DNA of 26,984 nt, taken from NCBI GenBank assembly GCA_964612525.1, contig CAZTCQ010000028.1:1-26984 (forward strand), written 5' to 3'. The stretch is from JAGNRR01 sp964612525 (lineage in GTDB: Bacteria > Bacteroidota > Bacteroidia > Chitinophagales > Chitinophagaceae). The translations under genes were made by a program, and so were the position numbers. Positions within the stretch are counted from its first letter, which is position 1; every line of letters starts with the position of its first letter. Positions 7,961 to 16,433 of the stretch are shown one piece after another. The notes beneath the pieces were generated by a model. That model was not told the DNA's origin. It saw only the letters and a list, made by a program, of their open reading frames with translations, and searched no databases.

Positions 7961-9368
7961 ATAGCTCTTCCATTCTTGCCACTTCTTTGTAAAGTTTGAG
8001 AATGGCATTTTGATATTTAATCAAATTTTCTAATCGCTTCAGTCGAATGTCCAACAATTTATTTTCACGACTATTAATTAAAAAAATTGTACTACTTCCC
8101 AAAGTATACTTTATATTCTCAGCACGATAAAGCTTAGAGATATTGCCGAGGTACTGATCGTACAAACTAATTTGAGATTTAGCAATGTTTATTTCATTCA
8201 ATTGATACAGCACTTGGTTCTCTATTTTTCGCTGATCATAGTCTCGCTTTAATTGGGTTTGAAGCAACTGGTTTTTATTGATGCTCACCTCGGCACGCCC
8301 TTTAGATAGCCGCAACGGCACGTCCAATCCAATGTTGAACTGATAATTACTATTCAAATCCTGAGTTGAGAGAATTGAATTTGCCGCACGGTTTATTTTA
8401 TAACCGCCCAAACTAATGTCGGGTAATAATTGTTGGTAGGCTAGTTTCTGCTGTATGCGCAATTGTTCTTGCTTCAAGTCATTGATAGAAAGAATAGGAT
8501 GATTTTCGGTAAAGGAATTCCAATAAGAACTCAAACTATCGTTCACGCTAAGCTCGCTGATGCTCATGGAGTCAGGCATCACTTTGGCTTGCACTAACTG
8601 GACATATAAAGAGCTATCCCATATATGCTGAGAGAGTTCGATGCCCGCCTCAATCCAATTAATATAACTTTGGTTTCTAAAAAGTTTGAATTGTTGCAAT
8701 TGCGAAAGGGCTTCTGTAGTATCTATGGCAGGTGATTTGCCCAGCTTCCAAGTGTTTCTAACTAAATCATAACGAGTCAGGTTCAAGTTATAAATGTCAT
8801 TAAAGGTTTTGTATTTTAAAAATTCGTTCAGCCAGTTAAAATAGCTGGTATAGGCTTGGAAGTAAAGTTGGTTAATAATTAATTTTCGTTCTTCGTCGGC
8901 TGAAGTTCTTAGCAATTTTGCTTTTTCAAGAGTTGCGCGCCGTTTGTTCATAAATAGACTTTGAGTAACTGAAAAGTTGCCACCTAAGTAATAAGAATTA
9001 CCAAGGGTAACTTCATCATTTGTAAAAAGTCCATTGTTGTTATTGTAACCTGCCACTACATCCACTCCGAGCCAAGTCGGAATGTCCACTTTTATATTTC
9101 GGTAGTCGTAATACTGTTTGTTCTCAAAATTTTTATTGTCTTTACCTAGGCTCAATTTAGGGTCAAAGCCTCCTCGAGCTCTCAGTATTTCTTGTTGAGC
9201 ATTATCCACCATTATATTCGCTTGACCAAGCACTGGGTGGTTTTGTTGCAAAACAGATTTATACTTCGAAAAACTGAGAATAGATCGTTGTGGTAATTGT
9301 TGAGCGCTTGCAACAGTAGAATAAAAAATTAATAGTGCAGCACTAAGAAAATATTTTATGAATCTCAT
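7959..9368 (-). CDS. TolC-family outer-membrane efflux protein
   Basis: This 469-residue outer-membrane channel subunit has a Sec signal peptide (1-22, ending VASA before QQ). It then shows the long amphipathic helices and short strand segments of TolC proteins: NHPVLGQANIMVDNAQQEILRARGGFDP near the start, LYFQAYTSYFNWL in the middle and the second-repeat equivalent around QLNEINIAKSQISLYDQYL. TolC trimers form the outer-membrane and periplasmic duct of tripartite exporters. The gene is last in the operon; its ATG overlaps the stop of the HlyD-type gene by four bases (ATGA), so adaptor and channel are translationally coupled. The length is within the usual range. Confidence 0.88.
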   Translation of the reverse strand: MRFIKYFLSAALLIFYSTVASAQQLPQRSILSFSKYKSVLQQNHPVLGQANIMVDNAQQEILRARGGFDPKLSLGKDNKNFENKQYYDYRNIKVDIPTWLGVDVVAGYNNNNGLFTNDEVTLGNSYYLGGNFSVTQSLFMNKRRATLEKAKLLRTSADEERKLIINQLYFQAYTSYFNWLNEFLKYKTFNDIYNLNLTRYDLVRNTWKLGKSPAIDTTEALSQLQQFKLFRNQSYINWIEAGIELSQHIWDSSLYVQLVQAKVMPDSMSISELSVNDSLSSYWNSFTENHPILSINDLKQEQLRIQQKLAYQQLLPDISLGGYKINRAANSILSTQDLNSNYQFNIGLDVPLRLSKGRAEVSINKNQLLQTQLKRDYDQRKIENQVLYQLNEINIAKSQISLYDQYLGNISKLYRAENIKYTLGSSTIFLINSRENKLLDIRLKRLENLIKYQNAILKLYKEVARMEEL

Positions 9369-10717
9369 TTCTCTTTCTTTTCTTTAGTTTTAGCTTGGTA
9401 ATAATTAGGCGGGAACCCATTTACGTTCCGCCAAAGTTCGTACCAGATTGGCACATCGTTGAGCAGAGCAATTCCTTGGGCGCCGGCACCAATTCGGAGT
9501 TCAACCGGCCAAGGTTTTTCCTCGGTGTCATCCTCCACAACGAGTACGCGGTAGAAACCATTGTCATTCAAGTTGTTTTCTATAGTTAATACTTTTCCTC
9601 GAAAGGTTCCATAGGATGCATTCGGCCAACCACTAAAAACAATGGCAGGAAATCCATCAAACAAAAAAGCAACCTGTTGTCCTTCTTTGATTAGCGGAAC
9701 ATCCAAGGGCTTTACAAAGAGTTCTACCGTATATTTTATTTTCTCAGGCACTATCGTTACGAGGTGTTCCCCTTGCTTAATTACTTCACCGATTCCGGAT
9801 ACGCGAGCGTCGGTAATTTGTCCATTCTGAGGGGCACGAACGATGTATAATTTTCGTCTTTGATCGTAGGTGCCATATAGGTTTTGCAGTTTGGCAATTT
9901 CACTTTCTGTGTTGGAAATTGCTGACAAAGATTCATATCGTTCACTTTGTGTTTTAGCTATTTTTTCGGAATATTCTTGTTGAATTCTTTGTAACTCTAT
10001 TCGCATTCTGTTCAAGTCCTGCTGAATGTTTATATACTTATTATTGATTTCTGTTTCTTTTGCTTGAGTGGCTTGGAGCGAGTTTTGTTTGGCTTCCAGG
10101 TCTGTTAGGCTAATCAATCCTTGTTTATATAATTCTTGATTTCGGTCATACTGTTTTTGCGCGATAGCTGCTTTTGTCTGTGCAGCGCTTAGATTAGCCC
10201 GTTCACTTTTTACTTTTAATTCTTGCTGACGAATTTTATTATTTAATTCTTGTCTTTTTAATATTACAGTTCGGCCTAATGCTCCGATCTGACTTTGCGA
10301 AGCTTGTGCTTTGTTTTTATAATTTCCAGCTTTTTGTTTTTTAGCATTGATTTGTTCTGAAGTTCGCTGCAAAAGTTGAGGATCGAGGTATTCTTCTTTT
10401 ACTTCCGAAAGTTCTAAAATGGTGTCGCCCATTTGAACGAGATCCCCTTCCTTTACATACCACTTGGCAATGCGTCCGGGGAGCACACTGTTCAACTCTT
10501 GCGGTCGTTGATCTTGATAGAGGGTGGTAACTTTTCCTTTTCCTCTTATATTTTGTGTCCAGGGTAGAAACAACAAGATTGCTAGTAAGATACCAATTCC
10601 TAGGAACCAATATTTGACATTGGTTTTTGTTTTAATTAAATAAATATCGTTCACAACCTTATGATGGTCAGGTTGTCGGTCTAGTATTTTTTCAAGTTCT
10701 TCGTTCAAATATTTCAT
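9365..10717 (-). CDS. HlyD-family membrane-fusion (periplasmic adaptor) protein
   Basis: About 450 residues. One membrane anchor (36-53, WFLGIGILLAILLFLPW) precedes the first half of a lipoyl/barrel-sandwich domain (about 70-103, VLPGRIAKWYVKEGDLV). A long coiled-coil hairpin (about 115-290, rich in Gln, Lys and Glu) is followed by the second lipoyl half (YIVRAPQNGQITDARVSGIGEVI) and a beta-barrel segment. This is the HlyD/EmrA layout that bridges an inner-membrane exporter to TolC. I chose the ATG at 10717: it lies one base after the upstream ABC gene's stop and starts right at the conserved part. The longer frame (to 10786) would extend into the ABC gene by 68 bases. Confidence 0.88.
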   Translation of the reverse strand: MKYLNEELEKILDRQPDHHKVVNDIYLIKTKTNVKYWFLGIGILLAILLFLPWTQNIRGKGKVTTLYQDQRPQELNSVLPGRIAKWYVKEGDLVQMGDTILELSEVKEEYLDPQLLQRTSEQINAKKQKAGNYKNKAQASQSQIGALGRTVILKRQELNNKIRQQELKVKSERANLSAAQTKAAIAQKQYDRNQELYKQGLISLTDLEAKQNSLQATQAKETEINNKYINIQQDLNRMRIELQRIQQEYSEKIAKTQSERYESLSAISNTESEIAKLQNLYGTYDQRRKLYIVRAPQNGQITDARVSGIGEVIKQGEHLVTIVPEKIKYTVELFVKPLDVPLIKEGQQVAFLFDGFPAIVFSGWPNASYGTFRGKVLTIENNLNDNGFYRVLVVEDDTEEKPWPVELRIGAGAQGIALLNDVPIWYELWRNVNGFPPNYYQAKTKEKKEK

Positions 10718-10718
10718 A

Positions 10719-12386
10719 CTACTTGTCGTTTCTATTTTGGAAAGCTTGATTTTTATTGAGTATAATACTTTGATTCGAGATGTCAAGGTGATCTTGAATT
10801 AAAGTAGAATAGATGAGAATTTTGTTACCTAAATTTTCCTCTAAATATTTTTTTAGTAAAGCGATATTGTCATTTTGTAAATCGTTAAAGGGCTCTTCTA
10901 AAATAAATATCGTCTTCGCCGCACAGAATGTTCTCAATATCAAAGTCATTTTTCTTATTTCGGCGGGCACGTTGTATTCGCTGTGCACAATGGGCGTGTT
11001 GTATCCTTCGGGGAGTAACATAAAGGTAGCATGAAAACCAATCGCCTTGGAGAGTTGAATTATATCTCTAGCTGATATGCCTTCTCTTTCCAAAACTATA
11101 TTTTCTAAGAGGGAGCCGGGTATTAAACCACTTTCTTTAAAGAGCGCTGAGGTGTTTTCTTGGAGGAAGTTGTTCCCTTCTTTGGGCACCACCAATTCAT
11201 CCAAAATTAGTCTTCCATTATAGTTTAGGTACAAACCGGATAGTACATTCAACAAAGTAGACTTACCTGACCCAGAGGCCCCAACTATTGCTACTCGGTC
11301 ACCTTGCTCAAATACACAGTTTACATGATGCAGCACCTGTACCTCATTGCTATCAATGTTGATGTCTTCAGCAATTAGTTTGAAAACCTGGTCGTGGCTA
11401 ATGTCCATACTGCCGCGTTCGGGAACTTCTGGCATGTCGGTTACGTTCAATATTTTTTTTGTTGAAGTCAAAAGATCATAAACATTGTCTAAACCAAAAA
11501 TCATTTTTTCAATGGCTGATAGCAAAAGGATAATTACAATCTCCGCGGCTACAAACTGACCAATATTAATGAGCTGTTCTATTAATAAAAATGAACCAAC
11601 GCTCAACATGGCTGCGGTAAGGACCACTTTAAAAAGTAGCAGTGACCAATATTGAATTTTTAATACTTTAAAATGCTCGTTTCGCGCCTCAAGATAATCT
11701 CCTACGATATGTTGACTTTTTTTATTTACTACATTGGAGAGCGTGCCCAGTCGTACGTCCTTAATATATTCTGCTTGGGTCTCAAACCAGTGTGCTAATT
11801 CGTACTTATGTGTACTTTCGTTATAGCTACTTTTTAAACCTTGAATGCCCGTTAGTCGAATTAAGAAATAAAGTGTGGCTAACAAAAACAGACCAAAAAT
11901 TATAAAAAGTGGATGGTAAAAAGCGAGTAACATCAGTCCCAACAAAATTTGCATGGTAGATGACGGAATGTCAATTAATAGTTTAGATAAACTTTTCTGG
12001 AAACCAATAATATCAAAATATCGATTCATGTGCTCCATCAGTTTCTTGTCTCTAGTCTGTTGCAGGTCGAGGGAAGACATTTTTTCGTCAAACGCTAGTG
12101 CAAAACGCACAAAGATTTTTTGCTTAATTTTTTCCGTGATTTTTAGCTGATTGATTTGAAAAATTCCATAAATCAAAGTGGCTAATACTACCACACCTAT
12201 TAGTAATATCAGTGAGGTGGAGAGCTGTGCTGCCATCACAAACCCAATAATGGCTTGAATACCCAAAGGCAAACCTAGGGAGATGAGCCCAGCGGCAATG
12301 GCGTAGAAGTAAATGTTTAATATGTCACGCTTGTCTAAGCGCAGCAATTGTAACGTGCTGGTAATGGCACTATATTTATATTTCAT
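10719..12386 (-). CDS. ABC exporter-like membrane protein with degenerate ATPase domain
   Basis: This 555-residue half-transporter combines a six-helix type I exporter membrane domain (about 20-310) with a C-terminal nucleotide-binding domain (about 335-545). Walker A is intact (GASGSGKST, 369-377). The rest is altered when aligned without gaps to HlyB-type domains. The signature LSGGQ reads VPAEI (473-477), and the Q-loop Gln appears as Lys417. Walker B ends ILEE with Glu497 for Asp (the catalytic-type Glu498 remains), the D-loop SALD is replaced, and the H-loop His is Ser527. ATP binding seems possible; normal dimeric hydrolysis is doubtful. No peptidase domain is present. It sits between SulP and the HlyD-type adaptor and is probably the inner-membrane part of the exporter. 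Reading frame and composition look healthy, so it is not a pseudogene. Confidence 0.82.
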   Translation of the reverse strand: MKYKYSAITSTLQLLRLDKRDILNIYFYAIAAGLISLGLPLGIQAIIGFVMAAQLSTSLILLIGVVVLATLIYGIFQINQLKITEKIKQKIFVRFALAFDEKMSSLDLQQTRDKKLMEHMNRYFDIIGFQKSLSKLLIDIPSSTMQILLGLMLLAFYHPLFIIFGLFLLATLYFLIRLTGIQGLKSSYNESTHKYELAHWFETQAEYIKDVRLGTLSNVVNKKSQHIVGDYLEARNEHFKVLKIQYWSLLLFKVVLTAAMLSVGSFLLIEQLINIGQFVAAEIVIILLLSAIEKMIFGLDNVYDLLTSTKKILNVTDMPEVPERGSMDISHDQVFKLIAEDINIDSNEVQVLHHVNCVFEQGDRVAIVGASGSGKSTLLNVLSGLYLNYNGRLILDELVVPKEGNNFLQENTSALFKESGLIPGSLLENIVLEREGISARDIIQLSKAIGFHATFMLLPEGYNTPIVHSEYNVPAEIRKMTLILRTFCAAKTIFILEEPFNDLQNDNIALLKKYLEENLGNKILIYSTLIQDHLDISNQSIILNKNQAFQNRNDK

Positions 12387-12417
12387 TTGATTATTTATTC
12401 AAGGTAACTATTACGTA

Positions 12418-14031
12418 TTAAGATTTATTTCGGTCTTCGTTTTTTTTATCTTTATGCGGCTTTAGATCGTTTATCAGATTTTCTAATTTGTTCAGGGGAG
12501 ATATTTTTTTTACCTTATCTTTTGGCTTCTCTGTATAATCCAAGCGTATGTGAGAATAGGTGCAATGAACGACAAAATCATCGATTATTTCTATAATATC
12601 AGGGTCAATAAATTTACTCTTACTAGCGTCCAACTCAACATGAGAGTGATTCGGGATTAGATTGAGCGCTTTTTGTAAATGAGCCTTATTTAAAAAACTT
12701 ACCTCCTCGGGTAAGGTAATTTTAATAACAGTATGACCTTCTTGATCACAGAGTTCTTGACTTAGAATAAACGGTCTTTTGTAACTATTATATAAAATAA
12801 AGAACATGGCCACAGCCAAGCCGACACCGACGCCCATCAATAAATCTTTAAATACAATTACCAAAATTGTGATAATGAAAGGAACAAAACTGCTTACCCC
12901 TTGTTGATACATTAGTTTGTATAAAGCGGGCTTAGTCAGTTTGTAGCCTACCATTAAAAGAATAGCCGCTAGACTGGCAAGGGGGATTAAATTTAAAAGG
13001 TGGGGAATTAACATTACGCACAGAAGCAGCAGCACACCATGCATGATGGCGGCCATTTTTGTGCGTCCGCCGCTTTGAATGTTCGTAGTTCCGCGAACGA
13101 TAACCTGAACGACTGGGATTCCGCCTAAAAGACCTGCAATTAAGTTTCCAATGCCTTGGGCTTTTAATTCTGTATTCGCTGGAGAAACACGCTTAAACGG
13201 ATCTAGCTTGTCCGTCGCTTCCATACAGAGTAAGGATTCAATGCTTCCAATAGCAGCTATTGTTAGTGCAACCGTGTACACTTGGGGGTTGTTCCATTGA
13301 CTAAAATCTGGCAAGGTAAATTGATTGATAAAACCTGTAAATCCGTCGGCTACTGGCAAGGCTACCACAGCGGATGTCTTCAAAGCCCAACTTGTATTTT
13401 GAAAAACCAAATAAAAAACTACGCCCAAGACCACGACCACTAAAGGGGCCTGAATGGTTCGGGCAAACTTTAATCGCTTTATAAAAGGCTGCTCCCACAA
13501 AATGAGAATGACTAATGAGATTCCAGTAATAAATAAAACACCAGGTTCAATATTTTGAGCAAACCCTTTAAAAGTATCTAATAAGGAACCACTTTCTGCT
13601 TGATATCCGATAGCATACGGAAGTTCTTTTAAAATAATAATAATACCGATGCCGGCTAGCATGGCCTTAATGACTGAGTTTGGAAAGTAATAGGCAATGA
13701 TACCTGCTTGTAACCAACCAAAAATCAACTGAAGAAGGCCAGAAATAACGACGGCTAAGAGGAATATATCAAAGGCCCCCAATTCTTGAATACCAGTTAG
13801 TACAATAGCCGCCAGTCCAGCAGCAGGACCGCTTACTCCGAGTTGAGAGCCACTAAAAAAACCTACCACGATTCCGCCAACGATTCCGGAAATAATTCCA
13901 GAAAACAAAGGCGCACCAGAGGCCATTGCAATTCCAAGACAAAGAGGAACGGCTACTAAAAAAACGACTATACCAGCAGGTATATCATGCCGAAGGTTAC
14001 TCTTTATACTTAAATCGATTTGACTCTTCAT
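12418..14031 (-). CDS. SulP-family inorganic anion transporter with STAS domain
   Basis: This 537-residue secondary transporter has an N-terminal cytosolic helix, then PAGIVVFLVAVPLCLGIAMASGAP, FSGSQLGVSGPAAGLAAIV and further membrane segments of the SLC26/SulP fold. A short STAS domain follows (about 435-520, with KSKFIDPDIIEIIDDF at the conserved helix). SulP proteins move sulfate, bicarbonate or other anions with Na+ or H+; the substrate cannot be told from sequence. The resemblance of the GVSGPAAGL segment to bicarbonate-type members is an impression only. It is the first gene of the minus-strand operon, 31 bases before the ABC-like gene with no terminator between, and it diverges from the TetR-type gene. 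Confidence 0.88.
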   Translation of the reverse strand: MKSQIDLSIKSNLRHDIPAGIVVFLVAVPLCLGIAMASGAPLFSGIISGIVGGIVVGFFSGSQLGVSGPAAGLAAIVLTGIQELGAFDIFLLAVVISGLLQLIFGWLQAGIIAYYFPNSVIKAMLAGIGIIIILKELPYAIGYQAESGSLLDTFKGFAQNIEPGVLFITGISLVILILWEQPFIKRLKFARTIQAPLVVVVLGVVFYLVFQNTSWALKTSAVVALPVADGFTGFINQFTLPDFSQWNNPQVYTVALTIAAIGSIESLLCMEATDKLDPFKRVSPANTELKAQGIGNLIAGLLGGIPVVQVIVRGTTNIQSGGRTKMAAIMHGVLLLLCVMLIPHLLNLIPLASLAAILLMVGYKLTKPALYKLMYQQGVSSFVPFIITILVIVFKDLLMGVGVGLAVAMFFILYNSYKRPFILSQELCDQEGHTVIKITLPEEVSFLNKAHLQKALNLIPNHSHVELDASKSKFIDPDIIEIIDDFVVHCTYSHIRLDYTEKPKDKVKKISPLNKLENLINDLKPHKDKKNEDRNKS

Positions 14032-14148
14032 GTAGGCTTGTTTCGAGCGAAGATAGTTATTGTTTTGGTAATAGTAGTAATGCTATCATTTAAAATATAA
14101 AAACTATAAATTATGTTATTGTTGCTATAATATTTTATTAGAGCACCC

Positions 14149-14156
14149 TATATTTG
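14149..14156 (+). promoter_or_regulatory. Possible -7 box directly upstream of the TetR-type gene
   Basis: TATATTTG matches TAnnTTTG exactly and ends six bases before the ATG at 14163, which would place transcription initiation at or next to the start codon. No clear -33 TTTG is found at 19-21 nt. Confidence 0.38.
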
Positions 14157-14162
14157 CGCGCC

Positions 14163-14849
14163 ATGGCAGTAGATGTTCAATTAGTACTTAACGATAAACT
14201 CTATCTCCGAGACCCTCAGCATACAACCTTAGGGAAAAAAATCATTGAGCATAGTATTGTGTTAATTGAGAAATTGGGCTTTGATGATCTTACGTTTCGG
14301 AAATTGGCGCAGCATATCAATTGTACGGAAGCCTCTATTTATCGTTACTTTGAAAACAAACATTTGCTTTTGTTATACCTCGTTTCTTGGTATTGGGAGT
14401 GGGTGAATTATATACTAGATATAAAAAGTCAAAACATTTTTGACCCGATCACTAAATTAGAAACAGCCATTGATAGTATTGCAGATGCCTCATTGGATGA
14501 CTATACACCCTCTTACATTGAGATGAAACTCCTACACCATATTGTGATTACTGAAAGTACCAAAGCCTATCACACCAAAGGAGTAGATAAGGAGAATCAG
14601 GTTGGATTGTTTTTGCCGTATAAAAATTTAGCAGCCAAGCTAGTTTTTCTTTTCGAAGAAATTAGCCCGGACTATCCGTATCCTCGCCTATTGGCTAGCA
14701 CCCTGTTAGATATGGCAAATGCCCAAGTTTTTTATGCTCAGCATTTAAAGAAACTTACAGACATTGAGGTAGATGGTGAGGATTACAGTCAGTTAAAGCG
14801 AGCTATGAAACATACTGCATTTGCGCTATTAGATATAGAAGAATTATAA
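14163..14849 (+). CDS. TetR/AcrR-family transcriptional regulator
   Basis: About 228 residues. The N-terminal helix-turn-helix fits TetR: KKIIEHSIVLIEKLGFDDLTF then RKLAQHINCTEASIYRYFENKHLLL (about 25-70), with the characteristic A-S-I-Y-R-Y-F and K-x-x-L-L. The C-terminal ligand/dimerisation part is helical and not like a known subfamily that I can name. I prefer the ATG at 14163 over TTG 14154. It is divergent from the SulP-ABC-HlyD-TolC operon across 131 bases, the usual layout for a repressor of an export operon. A 9-base direct repeat GTTATTGTT occurs in that gap (14056-14064 and 14115-14123) but no clear palindromic operator was found. Confidence 0.85.
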   Translation: MAVDVQLVLNDKLYLRDPQHTTLGKKIIEHSIVLIEKLGFDDLTFRKLAQHINCTEASIYRYFENKHLLLLYLVSWYWEWVNYILDIKSQNIFDPITKLETAIDSIADASLDDYTPSYIEMKLLHHIVITESTKAYHTKGVDKENQVGLFLPYKNLAAKLVFLFEEISPDYPYPRLLASTLLDMANAQVFYAQHLKKLTDIEVDGEDYSQLKRAMKHTAFALLDIEEL

Positions 14850-14891
14850 TAGAATCAGACAATCTTGGGAATTTGTATTAATTTTAGTTCC

Positions 14892-15914
14892 ATGAAGATT
14901 CAGCTAGGACTTTATTTATTTTTTATTCTTTGCGCGAATACGTTGCACGGGCAAGTAGGATCTAATCACATCGATCGTATGAATGTTTTGCTTCGAATTC
15001 ATGGCGGTGACAATAGTTCTCCGCTTAAATATGTAGCCGGTTCTGGGTTTATAGAACAAAAAATAGCCGGTTATACCGATCACTTTACGATAAGTAACAT
15101 AAAGCGCATTGTCGTAAGAGATACTAAGGACGGCAGCACGGTAGAAATATCTTGTGATAGCCAAGAGGCTTGCATCAATCATATTGCACCAGATTTTAGT
15201 ACGAGTAACATATCAGGTCTTACGTATTTTTTTAACTCTAATCCGGCTGCTAATGAGTTTGCCCAATTAATGGATGAAATTATTCGTAAAGATTTTAATG
15301 AAAAACCTTATTTAGTACTCTCCATTGATATTCCCGTTTCGCAGCCTCAACCTGTTCAAACGAGTGATGAGCCACCACAGAAAACGGCTAAGGTAACACC
15401 CATTCAAAAAAGGAAGGTTTCCGAAAAAAATCATCTGAGCCTCGGAGAATATGATAAGAACGCAAGCGATAGTGATTTTGAAGCTTCCTTGAGTGATTTT
15501 GGAAAAAAACTAACTCAAGTGATTAAGCTAGCTAAGGCCTCAAGTATTGGTCGACTAAAAGGGGCGGAGAATGATGGAGTGTATACGTCTAAACTAACAT
15601 TGCCCAAAGCAAAAAAAAATTATGTACATCAATACAAAAATGCCGACTGTTTTATAGCTGAATTTGGAACTAAAAGAGATTATGAAGATTTAGAAGACCT
15701 ATACTTTGAAGTAAAGGATGAAGTGGAAGATGCTCTGCCTGAAGAGTATGAATCAATAGACATGGCATTTGAAAAAATATATGAAAATAGTGACGACGAA
15801 GTCTTTCATTATGAGTATTATAGCAATGAAAATCCAAGGAGTCCGTCTATTGTAATACGAATAGCACCCGATGGCAAGAAAAATACTCTTTTTATAAGAG
15901 TGGGAAAAAAGTGA
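14892..15914 (+). CDS. Exported protein of unknown function
   Basis: About 340 residues starting at the ATG at 14892, which is immediately followed by a Sec signal peptide (KIQLGLYLFFILCANTLHG). The GTG/TTG-type extension to 14865 would bury it. The mature N-terminal half (to about 150) contains beta-like segments including FTISNIKRIVVRDTKDGSTVEISC. A Pro/Gln/Thr-rich linker (about 152-180) leads to an acidic, Tyr-rich C-terminal half with many Asp/Glu clusters. Three Cys are in the mature part. I do not recognise a family. It follows the TetR gene after 42 bases and precedes the NTF2-like gene by 13 bases, so it is probably co-transcribed with the latter. Confidence 0.7.
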   Translation: MKIQLGLYLFFILCANTLHGQVGSNHIDRMNVLLRIHGGDNSSPLKYVAGSGFIEQKIAGYTDHFTISNIKRIVVRDTKDGSTVEISCDSQEACINHIAPDFSTSNISGLTYFFNSNPAANEFAQLMDEIIRKDFNEKPYLVLSIDIPVSQPQPVQTSDEPPQKTAKVTPIQKRKVSEKNHLSLGEYDKNASDSDFEASLSDFGKKLTQVIKLAKASSIGRLKGAENDGVYTSKLTLPKAKKNYVHQYKNADCFIAEFGTKRDYEDLEDLYFEVKDEVEDALPEEYESIDMAFEKIYENSDDEVFHYEYYSNENPRSPSIVIRIAPDGKKNTLFIRVGKK

Positions 15915-15927
15915 TAGAAAGAATACT

Positions 15928-16293
15928 ATGGAAAAAATGAGTAGAGAAAAAATATTAGAAGATTTTATAAATCTTTGGAATGATAAAAAAATTGATGAAC
16001 TCTCGAGTTTTTTAACTCCAGAAGTTGAACTTCGTTCCACTAATGTCCTAAGAATTTTCCCTGAATCAAAAGGTGTACTAGAAGGTAGAGATAAAATTTT
16101 AGACTACTTTAAAATTGTACTTGAAAAGATTCCCAACTTCGTTATAGTTTTCGAAGCGATAAAAAATATTGATGAATCCATTGTAATAAATTCAAGAACT
16201 CAGGATAATTCATTAGATTTTCATGTGCAGTACTATTTTGATAGAAATAACAAAATTTATTCTATAAAATCTGACTTAGCCGAAAAGTTTTAA
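15928..16293 (+). CDS. NTF2/SnoaL-like small protein
   Basis: This 121-residue protein has the pattern of an NTF2-like cone-fold domain: an N-terminal helix (EKILEDFINLWNDKKIDELSSFLTPEVELRS), a GREEN-type turn (VLEGRDKILDYFKIVLEKIPNF), then three or four strands ending in a charged C-terminus. Members serve as small-molecule isomerases, ligand carriers or immunity-like proteins; nothing here decides which. It is cytoplasmic by lack of a signal peptide. It lies 13 bases after the exported unknown protein, and the two may form one unit. A nested inverted repeat follows its stop. Confidence 0.65.
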   Translation: MEKMSREKILEDFINLWNDKKIDELSSFLTPEVELRSTNVLRIFPESKGVLEGRDKILDYFKIVLEKIPNFVIVFEAIKNIDESIVINSRTQDNSLDFHVQYYFDRNNKIYSIKSDLAEKF

Positions 16294-16294
16294 A

Positions 16295-16419
16295 AGGATT
16301 ACCCATAAAAACAACTTTTGCTATAAACGATAAACACGTCGGGTTTATTGTATTCGTCAGCCATAAACCCGACGCGTTTTAGTCACAGAAACTTGTACAT
16401 TGTTTTCATGGGTAATTCT
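16295..16419. repeat. Nested inverted repeat between convergent genes
   Basis: Outer arms at 16298-16314 (ATTACCCATAAAAACAA) and 16400-16416 match as inverted repeats with one mismatch in 17, and pairing continues three more bases outward with one G-U. Inside lies a second, perfect 12-bp inverted repeat (16337-16348 and 16363-16374). The whole 125 bases fill most of the gap between the NTF2-like gene and the A2M gene. It could be a compound terminator or a small mobile or REP-like element. Confidence 0.75.
16337..16380. terminator. Hairpin terminator between the NTF2-like and A2M genes
   Basis: The perfect 12-bp stem CGTCGGGTTTAT / ATAAACCCGACG with a 14-nt loop is followed by CGTTTTAG. The T-run is only four bases, but the position between convergent stops supports termination. 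Confidence 0.55.
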
Positions 16420-16433
16420 AAGTTTTAATATCA

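Noticed and set aside
10341..10610. Minus-strand 89-residue frame inside the HlyD-type gene
   Set aside because: It is fully contained in a well-supported coding region in another frame and resembles no protein.
10719..12386. The ABC-like gene as a pseudogene
   Set aside because: The frame is full length, the membrane domain and Walker A are intact, spacing to neighbours is tight, and substitutions are confined to specific motifs without frameshifts.
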